A DNA stretch of 64,000 bases from Salinibacterium sp. ZJ450. Lineage in GTDB: Bacteria > Actinomycetota > Actinomycetes > Actinomycetales > Microbacteriaceae. Made by a program: the position numbers and the translations under genes. Below the pieces are notes generated by a model. It saw only the letters and a list, made by a program, of their open reading frames with translations. It did not search any database and had not been told where the DNA came from. The stretch lies in the NCBI RefSeq assembly GCF_011751885.2, contig NZ_CP061771.1, forward strand, positions 1,302,001 through 1,366,000, read 5' to 3'. Shown here piece by piece: positions 8,812-17,430 of this stretch (position 1 is its first letter; every line of letters begins with the position of its first letter).

Positions 8812-10442
8812 ACACGAAAATCGATGCATTCACACAGGAGATCCTGAACAACGCTTTCAAATCGATCGCGGACGAGATGGCCATCATTGAGTACAGATCC
8901 TCGTTCTCACCGGTGATCCGCGAGGAACATGATTTCAACACTGCATTGCTCGACAGCAAAGGCGACCTGGTATCCGCGTCGGAACAAAATCCCTCCATGC
9001 TGGGCGTCATGCAGTCGTCGTTGCGTATCTTGATTGCGGAGAACGGTCCGCTGAAGCCGGGCGACGCCATGATCGCGAATCACCCGTACCTCGGCGGTTC
9101 TCACACTCCCGATATTCAGATCTTCGCGCCGGCGTATCTTGGTGAAACGCTCGTTGGATATACAGGAGCGATCGCGCATCACATTGACATCGGTGGCCGT
9201 TTCGTCGGTACTGAGCACCCCGAGACGACGGAAATCTACCAGGAAGGCCTTATCTTCCCGGGAATCCTTCTCGTCGACGCCGGGAAGCGCAATGAATCGT
9301 TGTTCCGGTTCATCAAGGCGAACGTACGGGACCCACGCGCGATGCTGGGCGACCTCGACGCTCAACTTGCCGCATGTCAGATGGGAGCGGTACAGCTCGC
9401 AGAGTTGTCGCAGCGGTTCGGCGCAGATACCGTTCGCGATGCAATGCAGAATCTCCTGGACACCACAGCGGCGCGCGCCAGGATCATCTTCGAGTCCTGG
9501 GAGAGTGACGGCGCCGCCGCTGCGGAAGGGTACTTGGACAATGGCGGTCCGCACAGTCCAGAACCGCGGCGCATTACAGTTGCGACGCATGCACACGATG
9601 GAACGCTGGTCATGGACCTCACCGGTACGGACCCGCAGATGGATGTCGGCCTGAATGTACCGTACGCGAGCACCCTGGCGGCGCTCCACTACGCTGTACG
9701 TGAGTTCACTGACCTGCCGATGAACGAAGGTCTCACACGCCACATCGAGGTTCGCGCGCCCGAAGGCTCGCTCCTCAACCCGATCTTCCCTGCCCCGACC
9801 GTGGCCCGATTCATGGCACAGCAGCGACTCGCCAGCGTGGCGGTCGAAGCGCTTGGCAATCTACGTAGGGAGCTGGCAGTGTCCGCCAGCTCGGTTTGCT
9901 CGGCCGCCTTCTACCTACAGACCACGGATCCAAGAACTGGGCGCTCCATCATCTTCACGGATTACTTCGGGGGCGGCGGCGGAGCGCGACCGGATGCCCC
10001 GGGCGACCACGCAGTCGACAGCTACACGGGAAACTGTGCAATGGTACCCATCGAGATTTGTGAATCGGAGTTCCCCTGGGTCATCGAACGAAGCGAATTG
10101 GCCGAGGGCTCCGGCGGAGAGGGAAAGTATTCGGGCGGTATGGGGTTACGCCGAGACTTCCGATTGCTCGCTGAACGAGCCGACGGGATCTGCTACATCG
10201 ATCAGACCGCGGAGATCGGTCGCGCAAGTGGACGCGAAGGCGGGGGCAGGGGAGCGGCGGCCTCGTTCAAGATCTTCCGCGCCAACGGTGGAGGTGTTGA
10301 TGTGCTCACGGGAAAGTTGTCCGTGAGGCTTTACAAAGGCGACGTACTGTCAGTGACCACCGCAGGCGGCGGCGGCTACGGTTCGCCTGAGCGCGAAACC
10401 GTAACTGAACCATCCCCACAGCGTGAAGATGTCATGGTATGA
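8808..10442 (+). CDS. hyuB: Hydantoinase/oxoprolinase subunit B (HyuB-type)
   Basis: A 544-residue partner of HyuA. Typical features are ILNNAFKSIADEM at the start, ANHPYLGGSHTPD (about 88-100), the GGRFVGTEHPETTEIYQEG region and a C-terminal TAGGGGYGSPE stretch, all diagnostic of hydantoinase B. It starts inside the hyuA stop codon. The pair probably forms the ATP-dependent ring-opening complex of the first cluster, where the deacetylase-fold enzyme and the nitrilase-family amidase would supply alternative or downstream cleavage steps. No frameshift is seen and length matches the family. Confidence 0.88.
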   Translation: MNTKIDAFTQEILNNAFKSIADEMAIIEYRSSFSPVIREEHDFNTALLDSKGDLVSASEQNPSMLGVMQSSLRILIAENGPLKPGDAMIANHPYLGGSHTPDIQIFAPAYLGETLVGYTGAIAHHIDIGGRFVGTEHPETTEIYQEGLIFPGILLVDAGKRNESLFRFIKANVRDPRAMLGDLDAQLAACQMGAVQLAELSQRFGADTVRDAMQNLLDTTAARARIIFESWESDGAAAAEGYLDNGGPHSPEPRRITVATHAHDGTLVMDLTGTDPQMDVGLNVPYASTLAALHYAVREFTDLPMNEGLTRHIEVRAPEGSLLNPIFPAPTVARFMAQQRLASVAVEALGNLRRELAVSASSVCSAAFYLQTTDPRTGRSIIFTDYFGGGGGARPDAPGDHAVDSYTGNCAMVPIEICESEFPWVIERSELAEGSGGEGKYSGGMGLRRDFRLLAERADGICYIDQTAEIGRASGREGGGRGAAASFKIFRANGGGVDVLTGKLSVRLYKGDVLSVTTAGGGGYGSPERETVTEPSPQREDVMV

Positions 10443-10620
10443 GGCATACTCCCGTCGTCTCTGTAGCGCACGGAAGCGTGCCGTTGCCATCTCCCGGGAA
10501 GCAGGTTCGGCGTGGTTTATTTTGATCAGGAGTTCCCAGGTGAGAGGGTGAAAGCTCGCTGCCGCGGACGATGATGAAGTTCACTTCGTTTGCCGGACTG
10601 CAGGGGAGAAGGAGGCGATT

Positions 10621-10758
10621 ATGCAGAACACTCGCAGGCCCACACTGATCTTGGGCGTGAGTGCTCTTTCTGCGACTAGCGTCTTGCCGGCGCAGCAGGG
10701 GAACTCACACCAAAGAAACAGCCCCGGCTTTCCTTGCTTCCCGGGGATGGCGGGATGA
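10621..10758 (+). CDS. Small ORF with signal-peptide-like N-terminus, coupled to the acyl-CoA synthetase
   Basis: A 45-codon ORF with a very strong ribosome site (AAGGAGG, 5-6 bases before ATG 10621). The first 25 residues run from positive charges (NTRRP) into a short hydrophobic stretch ending in LPA, like a signal peptide. The rest is unremarkable. Its stop overlaps the next start as ATGA (10755-10758). It may be the 5' remnant of a deleted secreted protein, or a leader peptide that sets translation of the synthetase. I do not recognise the sequence. Confidence 0.4.
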   Translation: MQNTRRPTLILGVSALSATSVLPAQQGNSHQRNSPGFPCFPGMAG

Positions 10759-12335
10759 ACCTGGCAGATCTCGCGCTCTCGCAGTCTGCCAACGCGGGTG
10801 ACGCTATCGCGATTCAAATGCAGGGGGAGTCGATGAGCTATCACGACCTGGCGAGCGAGAGCGATCGAGTCGCAGCGGGACTGCGAGCAATGGGCGTCAC
10901 AGCTGGCGATCGTGTCATGTTATTCGCGGAAAACCGCATCGAGTACCTCGTTCTATATCTCGCATCGGCGCGCCTCGGCGCTATCTTCACTCCTGTTCAT
11001 CCATCGTTTCAGGGGGCGGAACTCGAGTATGTGCTCAGGAACGCCGCTCCCGCGGTAGTGGTGGCAGAGAAACGATTATGGAAACGCCTGGAGCGCTACG
11101 GGGCGCCATGGCTTCCGGGCGCCCGGATCGTTTTGGGAGGCGACCGGAAGGACATGCTTCCGTATAGTGGTTTGGGCTGGGGGGAAGCGGCCGCGGGCGT
11201 CCTCGCCGTGGCGGAAGATACCCCCGTGCTCGTCTGCTACACATCCGGCACCACCGACCGCCCTCATCCGGTAACAAGATCTCACGGGCACGAAATCTGG
11301 AATGCGCGAGCCTACTGGAGCGTCTTGGATTTCCGTCCAGGTGATCGCGCGCTAATCGCATTACCGCTGTCCTGGGTGTGGGGACTGTCCACTCTGTCGC
11401 AGGCGTTGCTCTCTGGTGGGGCGTCGGTTGTGCTGCATCGTGAGTTCGCGGCCCGTAGGGTGCTGGAGGAGATCGAATCAACAGGCATCACCCTATTTGC
11501 GGGCACCATGTCGATGTATGGGGCTCTCCTCGGAGCGGTCGATGAGAGCGCCTATGATCTCAGTTCTCTCCGCCATCTTTACCGGGGGGGCGAGCCCATC
11601 AATGCGGAGGTTGTCGGCGCTGTCGAAAGACGTCTCGGGCACCGTTTGATTGAAGCATACGCAACGACTGAAGTGGCGCCGGTACTCGCAGTCGATCCGG
11701 TACGTGACCCTGACGCTCCGGCTGGATCCGCCGGCCGTCTCGTGGACGGGGCGCGGCTCCGGATCGTGAATGAGAATGGCGAAGATGTTGAAGTCGGTGA
11801 GGTGGGCGAGGGCTGGGTCGGGGGCGCGGGTGTCATGCTCGGATACTGGGGTGAGCCTGAACTCACAGCGGAACGGCTGGTGGACGGTTGGTTCCACACT
11901 GGGGATCTGCTATACGAGGACGATCATGGGTACTACTACGTGGTTGGCCGCTCTGTCGACGTGATCATCCGCGACGGCGCCAAGATCGCCCCCGCCGAGG
12001 TGGAGTCGGCGCTGGCAGGTTTACCTGGCGTCCGTGAATCAGCGGTCGTCGGCATCCCGGACGACGAGTTCGGCCAAAGTATCGTGGCGTTCGTGCGTCT
12101 CGAGCCCGACTGCATCGTCAGTGTTGATGATGTCTACGCACACCTGGCCGATCGAATCGCGCGGTTCAAGTTGCCCAGCGAGATTCATTTTGTTGACCAG
12201 CTGCCTGTGCGGAGGAATCAAAAGCGCGACAGGGCGTCAATCCGATACCAGGCGATGATACTCAGCGAGCACGCACCGCCATCCGCGCTCGGCGCTATGC
12301 GCAGCGGACGCCCACGCCTCAGAGTGGTCGAGTAG
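10755..12335 (+). CDS. AMP-forming acyl-CoA synthetase
   Basis: A 526-residue ANL-superfamily ligase that adenylates a carboxylate and transfers it to CoA. It has the P-loop YTSGTTDRP (about 164-172), in which the usual PKG is altered to PHP; the adenylate-binding YATTE; and GDLLYEDDHGYYYVVGRS with the hinge Asp. The C-terminal domain carries RRNQKRDR at the position of the catalytic Lys motif. ATG 10755 overlaps the stop of the 45-residue ORF, and a longer TTG reading from 10734 is unlikely. It probably activates the acid released by the cluster. A paralogue at 35682 shares the LIALPLSWV(W/Y)GLST core. It abuts the convergent PucR gene with no spacer. Confidence 0.85.
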   Translation: MNLADLALSQSANAGDAIAIQMQGESMSYHDLASESDRVAAGLRAMGVTAGDRVMLFAENRIEYLVLYLASARLGAIFTPVHPSFQGAELEYVLRNAAPAVVVAEKRLWKRLERYGAPWLPGARIVLGGDRKDMLPYSGLGWGEAAAGVLAVAEDTPVLVCYTSGTTDRPHPVTRSHGHEIWNARAYWSVLDFRPGDRALIALPLSWVWGLSTLSQALLSGGASVVLHREFAARRVLEEIESTGITLFAGTMSMYGALLGAVDESAYDLSSLRHLYRGGEPINAEVVGAVERRLGHRLIEAYATTEVAPVLAVDPVRDPDAPAGSAGRLVDGARLRIVNENGEDVEVGEVGEGWVGGAGVMLGYWGEPELTAERLVDGWFHTGDLLYEDDHGYYYVVGRSVDVIIRDGAKIAPAEVESALAGLPGVRESAVVGIPDDEFGQSIVAFVRLEPDCIVSVDDVYAHLADRIARFKLPSEIHFVDQLPVRRNQKRDRASIRYQAMILSEHAPPSALGAMRSGRPRLRVVE

Positions 12336-13973
12336 CTAACCTGCCTCGAGGCTTAGCCCGGTCAGGGAAGGTGACGCCGTCCATTCCTCCGCCGTCTGTC
12401 CGTACGTCGACCCTGCTGCAGGCAAAACGTCGGACATCATAGTGAGCACGCAATATAGCGACGCCGTCACGGATGGTTCGCGCAGCGAACGCCCCAAGGC
12501 CTGCTCGAGTCGCTCCAGCCGGTAACGCAATGTATTGGGGTGTAAGAAAATGGAATCTGCCGCGACTTTCACGTCCCTATTGGCTGCGAAGTAAGCGCGC
12601 AGTGCTTCGAGTTGTATGGGATTATCCGCCAAAACGGACGCGAGCGGCGCCGCCGCCGTCTGGAACCGTTCGAAGGGTACTTCCGCGAGGAGTTGTGTCA
12701 CCATGTCGAGACCATCGAAACACAAGACCGGCCTATCGGCCTGGATGGTGGCATGTTGCGCGGCTACCTGTGCGTCCCGGTGGGAGGTTTGGACATCCCT
12801 CACCGAAAGGAGAGGGCGGCCGACTCCGACCGTGAGTGCTGGCCACTTGTGCGATACCTCAAACACGAGGTCGTCCAAGGCGGCGTTAGTCTCAAGTATC
12901 AGTACAATCTCCGACCGACGCTGGGACAAGAGGTAGCTCACGCCGGGGACTTCGAGCTGAGTGTAGAGCCAGCTTACGACGGCATCGGGTGATGGCACGA
13001 CTCGGCCATTTAGACCGCCCGGGCGTTGTCTCAGTACGACGGTGCGGAACTCCGATGCGAAATTGATCCCGAGTTCGGCGAACTTGGCGTCGAGCATACG
13101 CAGTTCTGTTTCGTCGCTCGTTCCCTCCAAAGCGGAGTCAAGTATGGCCTTGCGCACGGCTCTGTTTTGGCCCTGGTCGGTCACGTTCAAGCGAAGAATG
13201 GCGTCGATCAGAGGAGCCGTCACTTGTACCGCCGCGCGTGCCAGTTCCCGCGCGACCGTTCCGCCGCGCGACGCAACTACCAGCCAGCGCGCCGAACTTC
13301 CGCGCTTCGTTGAAACGGGTGCAGCGATGACCTGCCAACCCGCCGCGTCGAATTGAGCCAGCGGAAGACTTTCGAAATCGTCGAGTTGTGCTGCGATGTC
13401 GGACACAGGGATCGCGCCGCTTGCCAAATCGACTCGTCCGTCGACGGACAGGACCGCAACTGTGGAGTGCACGACCCGCCCGAGCCGCTGCACCAAAGAC
13501 TCAAGCGGGTCTGGGTCCGCGAAAGCGCGGATGAGATTCTGCTGGATTGACGTCAGCCGTCGGAAGCTCGTCGACTCAATGCTGAGCGTTGAGTGGAAGA
13601 CCGCGCGCGTCACTTCCCGGAACTGTGTCTGCTCCGGCACGAGCACTATGGGAAAGTTCTGACGCGATGCCTCATCGAGGAGCGCAGGGGGGACACTCTT
13701 GAAGGCGAGCCCCGTTCCGAATCCAAGGCAACTCGCACCAAGGTCACGCAGCTCAGTAATGAGCGCTCGCTGGGCCGGAGGCTTATTGCGCAACCGCACA
13801 CCCATGGTGAGCATCATCCAGCCGCGATCGAGCCACTTCGCTGGATGCTCTAGCTCGATCGTGTGGGCGCCGGTGACGCTCGTCGCCAGCACATCGTGAC
13901 TTCCCGTCAGCAGTTCGAGTCCTAGATGTGGCTCGTTGAGCAGATCGCCCAGCGTGTAGTCCCCACTGTTCAC
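12336..13973 (-). CDS. PucR-family transcriptional regulator
   Basis: A 545-residue regulator with an N-terminal PucR domain (TLGDLLNEPHLGLELLTG, then GAHTIELEHPAKWLDRGWMML), a middle GGDEF-like CdaR segment, and a C-terminal PucR helix-turn-helix (AADSIFLHPNTLRYRLERLE). PucR proteins regulate purine, allantoin, amino-acid and hydantoin catabolism in response to pathway metabolites. Start is GTG 13973. The stop codon lies directly beside the stop of the convergent acyl-CoA synthetase (12335/12336), so the two transcripts must overlap. It most likely controls the hydantoin cluster, the gabT gene behind it, or both (inference). Confidence 0.85.
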   Translation of the reverse strand: MNSGDYTLGDLLNEPHLGLELLTGSHDVLATSVTGAHTIELEHPAKWLDRGWMMLTMGVRLRNKPPAQRALITELRDLGASCLGFGTGLAFKSVPPALLDEASRQNFPIVLVPEQTQFREVTRAVFHSTLSIESTSFRRLTSIQQNLIRAFADPDPLESLVQRLGRVVHSTVAVLSVDGRVDLASGAIPVSDIAAQLDDFESLPLAQFDAAGWQVIAAPVSTKRGSSARWLVVASRGGTVARELARAAVQVTAPLIDAILRLNVTDQGQNRAVRKAILDSALEGTSDETELRMLDAKFAELGINFASEFRTVVLRQRPGGLNGRVVPSPDAVVSWLYTQLEVPGVSYLLSQRRSEIVLILETNAALDDLVFEVSHKWPALTVGVGRPLLSVRDVQTSHRDAQVAAQHATIQADRPVLCFDGLDMVTQLLAEVPFERFQTAAAPLASVLADNPIQLEALRAYFAANRDVKVAADSIFLHPNTLRYRLERLEQALGRSLREPSVTASLYCVLTMMSDVLPAAGSTYGQTAEEWTASPSLTGLSLEAG

Positions 13974-14229
13974 GGTAGACCCCTATCCTGCCTGGACTTC
14001 CAGGCGCAAACCCTCGACATTGAGAATCATGCGTCGGCTGTGGCTGGAAACGCAGGATCGGCAGCGATGTTGAATCGCGGGTCCATCAGCGAGACCAACC
14101 ACCGATGGTCGCATGTGCTTACGCTACCGGAACACTACTTGCCGCGCGAACTGCTCGCAACGTGGCGCGTCGACCTCAACGTGTTCGATGTGTTCGAGCG
14201 ATTGTGACGTCTTGTTCTGAGGCCGCTAG

Positions 14230-14451
14230 GCCAACCGGTTCAACCGATTTCCCCGGGGGCCTGTTCTGTCTGGGACCGAGTCGGCGGCTGAGCGGTGTGC
14301 AGCGGACCTTAGTGCAGCTCTCACGCGCGGGGTCACTTGCAGCCGTTCGGCGGCGCGGGCCTGCGCCCAGCAGTCGTCGAACACGAGCTTGACCAGTTTC
14401 AGGCGGGCCAGCCGGGTTCAGCGCGTCACGCGCGTGGGTAACGTATGACAC
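14230..14451 (-). pseudogene. IS481-family transposase N-terminal remnant
   Basis: Reading leftward from GTG 14451, which has a GGAGGTCCTC ribosome site, the frame gives SYVTHARDALNPAG. After a one-base shift it continues as RLKLVKLVFDDCWAQARAAERLQV. This matches the IS481 transposase N-terminus, in which a NA-L-P-GRLRL-R---DDGW---RAAERFQVS pattern precedes the first helix-turn-helix. A second shift follows near 14330, and sequence corresponding to the SRP...P region appears in a third frame before homology ends near 14230. The DDE catalytic domain is absent. It is a dead fragment of an element different in sequence from the intact IS at 60650-61930. Confidence 0.6.
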
Positions 14452-14507
14452 GAGGACCTCCGTGGCTCGATTAGGTGTGGTTACCCATATCGATATCGGA
14501 GGTCCTC
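14452..14507. repeat. 10-bp inverted repeat with 36-bp spacer
   Basis: GAGGACCTCC (14452-14461) and GGAGGTCCTC (14498-14507) are perfect inverted copies. One arm contains the ribosome site of the IS481 remnant. The other lies 12 bp beyond the gabT stop. The spacer includes the palindrome ATATCGATAT. It may be a relic of transposon ends or a bidirectional terminator; no T-tract is present. Confidence 0.4.
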
Positions 14508-14518
14508 ACCTCATCCGG

Positions 14519-15886
14519 TCACGCCACGCTGCGCACAACCTCCGTGGGAAGAACATCTAGGTCCCTCACTGCTTCCTCGAGCACGTCGAGCGCGTCGTTG
14601 AGCAACTCGTCCCCGATCACGAGAGGAGGCAGCAGCCTGATCACGTTTCCGAAGGTCCCTGCCACGAGAATGAGCACTCCGCGTTCGATCGCGTATGCGG
14701 CGATTTTCTTCACCGCATCGGGGTCTGGTTCTGTTGTCCCGGGGACCACGAACTCTGCAGCGATCATCGCCCCGCGGCCGCGCACTTCACCAATACGCGA
14801 TCCTTCTTTGGCTAGCGCCTCGAGGCGCGGCTTCACGATCGATTCGATCTCTCGTGCCCTGGCGGGTAGATCCTCTTCCACGATTACGTCCAAGGCGGCA
14901 ACCGCTGCTGCGGCGGCCAGGGGGTTACCGGAGTAGGTGCCTCCGAGTCCTCCAGCGGGAACGGCGTTCATTATCTCCGCTCGACCGGTAACTGCGGACA
15001 GCGGCAGTCCGCCAGCGAGTGCCTTCGCGGTGGCGATCAAATCGGGCACGACGCCTTCGTGATTAACTGCGAACATATCGCCCGTCCGCCCGAGACCGGT
15101 CTGAATCTCGTCGGCCACGAAAACGATTCCGTTCTCTCGAGCGAACTTCGCGACCTTGGTGAGGTAGCCCTCCGGTGGAACGATGAAGCCGCCCTCACCT
15201 TGGATGGGTTCGACGATGATGGCCGCGACGTTATGCGCTCCAATCTGTGTCCGCACCTGCTCAGCCAACTGGTCAAAGGCTTCCTGGGCGATGTCTTCAC
15301 CGCGCCCTGTCCATCGGTATGGGTACGGGGACGGCACACGGTAGATCTCCGGAGCGAATGGACCGAATCCCTCTTTATAGGGGACGTTCTTCGATGTCAT
15401 GGTCATGGTCAGTAGTGTGCGTCCGTGGTAAGCGTGGCCGAGGACGACGATGGCGTCGCGGCCCGTGTAAACACGGCTGATCTTGACGACGTTCTCGATG
15501 GCTTCCGCGCCGGTGCTGAACAATGCCGTGCGCTTCGGGAAGTCGCCAGGTGTGAGCGCGTTCAAGCGTTCGGCTACACCCAGGGCTGCCTCGTACTGTG
15601 TGACAAGGAATCCTGTGTGAGTGAAGCGGTCGACCTGTTCCTTGACGGCTTCGACGACGCGGGGGTGGGACGCGCCCACACTCGTCACCGCAATTCCGGC
15701 GGCGAGATCAATCAAGTGGTTTCCGTCGACATCGACGAGGATACCTCCGCCGGCGCGATCAATGTAGAGGGGGACGGTGACGCTGAAGCTCGATGAGAAC
15801 GAGGTTTCGCGCCTGCCATGCAACTCCAGCGATGCAGGGCCTGGAATCGCTGTCTTCACGATTCGCTGTTGCGTGGGCTGGCTCAT
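14519..15886 (-). CDS. gabT: 4-aminobutyrate aminotransferase (class III, GabT-type)
   Basis: A 455-residue PLP enzyme with the GABA/omega-amino acid transaminase pattern: FSTGAEAIEN, HAYHGRT, FVADEIQTGLGRTG (D259) and the PLP lysine K288 in TAKALAGGLPLS. It converts GABA or 5-aminovalerate plus 2-oxoglutarate to the semialdehyde and glutamate. A strong AAAAGGAGA precedes ATG 15886. An APC permease (20050), LhgO (21623) and an aldehyde dehydrogenase (29255) lie nearby, recalling the E. coli lhgO-gabDTP grouping, but here the genes are dispersed over separate transcripts. It is divergent from the thiolase gene. Length is normal for the family. Confidence 0.9.
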   Translation of the reverse strand: MSQPTQQRIVKTAIPGPASLELHGRRETSFSSSFSVTVPLYIDRAGGGILVDVDGNHLIDLAAGIAVTSVGASHPRVVEAVKEQVDRFTHTGFLVTQYEAALGVAERLNALTPGDFPKRTALFSTGAEAIENVVKISRVYTGRDAIVVLGHAYHGRTLLTMTMTSKNVPYKEGFGPFAPEIYRVPSPYPYRWTGRGEDIAQEAFDQLAEQVRTQIGAHNVAAIIVEPIQGEGGFIVPPEGYLTKVAKFARENGIVFVADEIQTGLGRTGDMFAVNHEGVVPDLIATAKALAGGLPLSAVTGRAEIMNAVPAGGLGGTYSGNPLAAAAAVAALDVIVEEDLPARAREIESIVKPRLEALAKEGSRIGEVRGRGAMIAAEFVVPGTTEPDPDAVKKIAAYAIERGVLILVAGTFGNVIRLLPPLVIGDELLNDALDVLEEAVRDLDVLPTEVVRSVA

Positions 15887-16225
15887 TGAGCGATCTCCTT
15901 TTGGCTGTGTTCAAACAGCAGACGACCGGATCAGTCGCGTCGGTGCTGTGCGGCGTGTGTCGCTTTCTTTCGGAGCCTAGCCACGTCCCGACGCAGCTTG
16001 GTGCGTGCACTTTCCGATGTCCGCGCGCCGATGTTGTGTGATCCACGATGGTGACGCCGTAAGGGTGACGACACAATAAGTGCAGAAGGGTGCAGGTGTG
16101 CCGAGCAAGTTGTGATTGCTGAGGTGAGTTCAGCACGCAGTCTGCTTCGAAACAAATGTCCCCTCGTACTGCAAGCGACGTCGCCCACCTCCGGTGCTGG
16201 CGCCGACAAGAGAGAGGTTATCTAC
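15887..16225. promoter_or_regulatory. Divergent intergenic region, gabT / aldolase-like genes
   Basis: This 339-bp gap between the divergent gabT and 16226 genes must contain both promoters. I see no convincing gene in it; the open frames on either strand lack ribosome sites. No clear operator palindrome was found by eye. Confidence 0.5.
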
Positions 16226-17428
16226 ATGATGGCGATTCCCGGTGGCGTAGCCATCGCCGGCGCATACGAGCATCCCACTCGATTCGCGCCAGACAAGAGC
16301 GAGTGGCAGATCAACGCGGAATCCGCGAAAGGCGCGCTCGATGATGCCGGCCTCACTCCAGCCGACGTCGATGCCTTCTTCACGGCCTCGACGGCGTCCG
16401 AAGGAGGATATCTCGCAGGCTGCGCATCCGTGATGATGGCCGATTACCTCGGTATCAAGCCGAACTTCATCGATGAAACCGACGTCGGTGGCGCTTCGTT
16501 CGGCTATTACGTCAACCGGGCGGTGCTCGCGATCCAGTCGGGTATGGCGAAGTGCGCTCTCATCTCTTATGGAGCGAATACCAGGTCTCGGAAGATCAAC
16601 GTCGGAACGGTCGGGTACAACCAGTTGAGCATCCAGGAGCTGCTCCCGACGCCCGACTCCTTCGAGCAGATCTACGGGACAACCGTAATCTCGTTCATGG
16701 GTATGGTGGCTAATCGCTACATGCGCGATTACGGACTGACCTCAGAACAACTTGCGTCGGTGGCCGTCACGATGCGCGAGCACGCCGCCCTGAATCCAGA
16801 TGCGATGTACAGGGACCCGATCACGATCGACGACGTGCTCAACTCGCCGATGATCGCGTCACCCCTGCGTCGCAACGACTGCTGCGTGATCTCGGACGGC
16901 GGCGCAGCGCTCGTATTGGTGCACCCCGACCTCATCCCCGACACGAAAAAGAAGCCGGTCAGGATTCTTGGTTTCGGCGAAAGCTACATGGGTCACGGCG
17001 GAGGCCACACCGACTGGGCGGCGGAGAGCCGCGAGATGGTGAAGCGCGCCTGTGATCAGGCCTACGGGATGGCTGGGTTGGGGCCTAAAGACGTCGACAC
17101 CGCGATGATCTATGACGCCTTCACCTTGAACGTTCCGATCGACCTCGAAGGTGCGGGATTCTGCAAGGTCGGCGAGGGCGGTGCGTTCGCAGCGGACGGC
17201 AATCTCCGTCTCGATGGAGGGTCGCTTCCAACGAATCCTGATGGTGGCGGATTGTCATCGAACCATCCGGGTCGCCGGGGGATCTTCCTGTTCGTCGAAG
17301 CAGTTCGTCAGCTGCGCGAAGAGGCCACCGGACGGCAAGTCGAGGGTGCCAAGGTGGCACTGTGTACCGCAACCGGAGCTGCTTTTCTCGCCCGCCGAGG
17401 TTCGGCCGCTCACCTGTTAGGAGTTTGA
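16226..17428 (+). CDS. SCP2/Ltp2-type thiolase-fold protein, probable CoA-thioester aldolase
   Basis: A 400-residue thiolase-fold protein of the lipid-transfer (SCP-x/Ltp2) branch. The positions that carry catalytic cysteines in true thiolases are not cysteines. The usual nucleophile region reads DVGGASFGYYV, and the C-terminal CGGG-like site reads LCTATGAAF. YDAFT, LEGAGFCKVGEGGAFA and SSNHPGRRG are the motifs of Ltp2-like steroid side-chain retro-aldolases, which work as complexes with a DUF35 protein. The next gene is a DUF35 protein, so a retro-aldol cleavage of a beta-hydroxyacyl-CoA is more likely than thiolysis (inference). ATG 16226 follows AGAGAGG; an earlier in-frame ATG at 16112 has no ribosome site. 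Confidence 0.8.
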   Translation: MMAIPGGVAIAGAYEHPTRFAPDKSEWQINAESAKGALDDAGLTPADVDAFFTASTASEGGYLAGCASVMMADYLGIKPNFIDETDVGGASFGYYVNRAVLAIQSGMAKCALISYGANTRSRKINVGTVGYNQLSIQELLPTPDSFEQIYGTTVISFMGMVANRYMRDYGLTSEQLASVAVTMREHAALNPDAMYRDPITIDDVLNSPMIASPLRRNDCCVISDGGAALVLVHPDLIPDTKKKPVRILGFGESYMGHGGGHTDWAAESREMVKRACDQAYGMAGLGPKDVDTAMIYDAFTLNVPIDLEGAGFCKVGEGGAFAADGNLRLDGGSLPTNPDGGGLSSNHPGRRGIFLFVEAVRQLREEATGRQVEGAKVALCTATGAAFLARRGSAAHLLGV

Positions 17429-17430
17429 TC

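Larger units (their letters stand above)
13974..14518. other. 545-bp region between pucR and gabT holding degraded DNA
   Basis: No intact gene of normal size lies here. A + strand reading 14067-14207 (46 codons from ATG, ending LNVFDVFERL) looks protein-like, but I do not recognise it and see no clear ribosome site. On the - strand, 14230-14451 is an IS481 transposase remnant, described separately. Upstream of pucR, its promoter must lie within about 13974-14060. A 10-bp inverted repeat flanks the 3' end of gabT (14452-14507). Confidence 0.5.

Noticed and set aside
16226-17428. Ordinary acetyl-CoA acetyltransferase
   Set aside because: Both usual catalytic cysteine sites are altered and a DUF35 partner follows, unlike the true thiolase at 53263.
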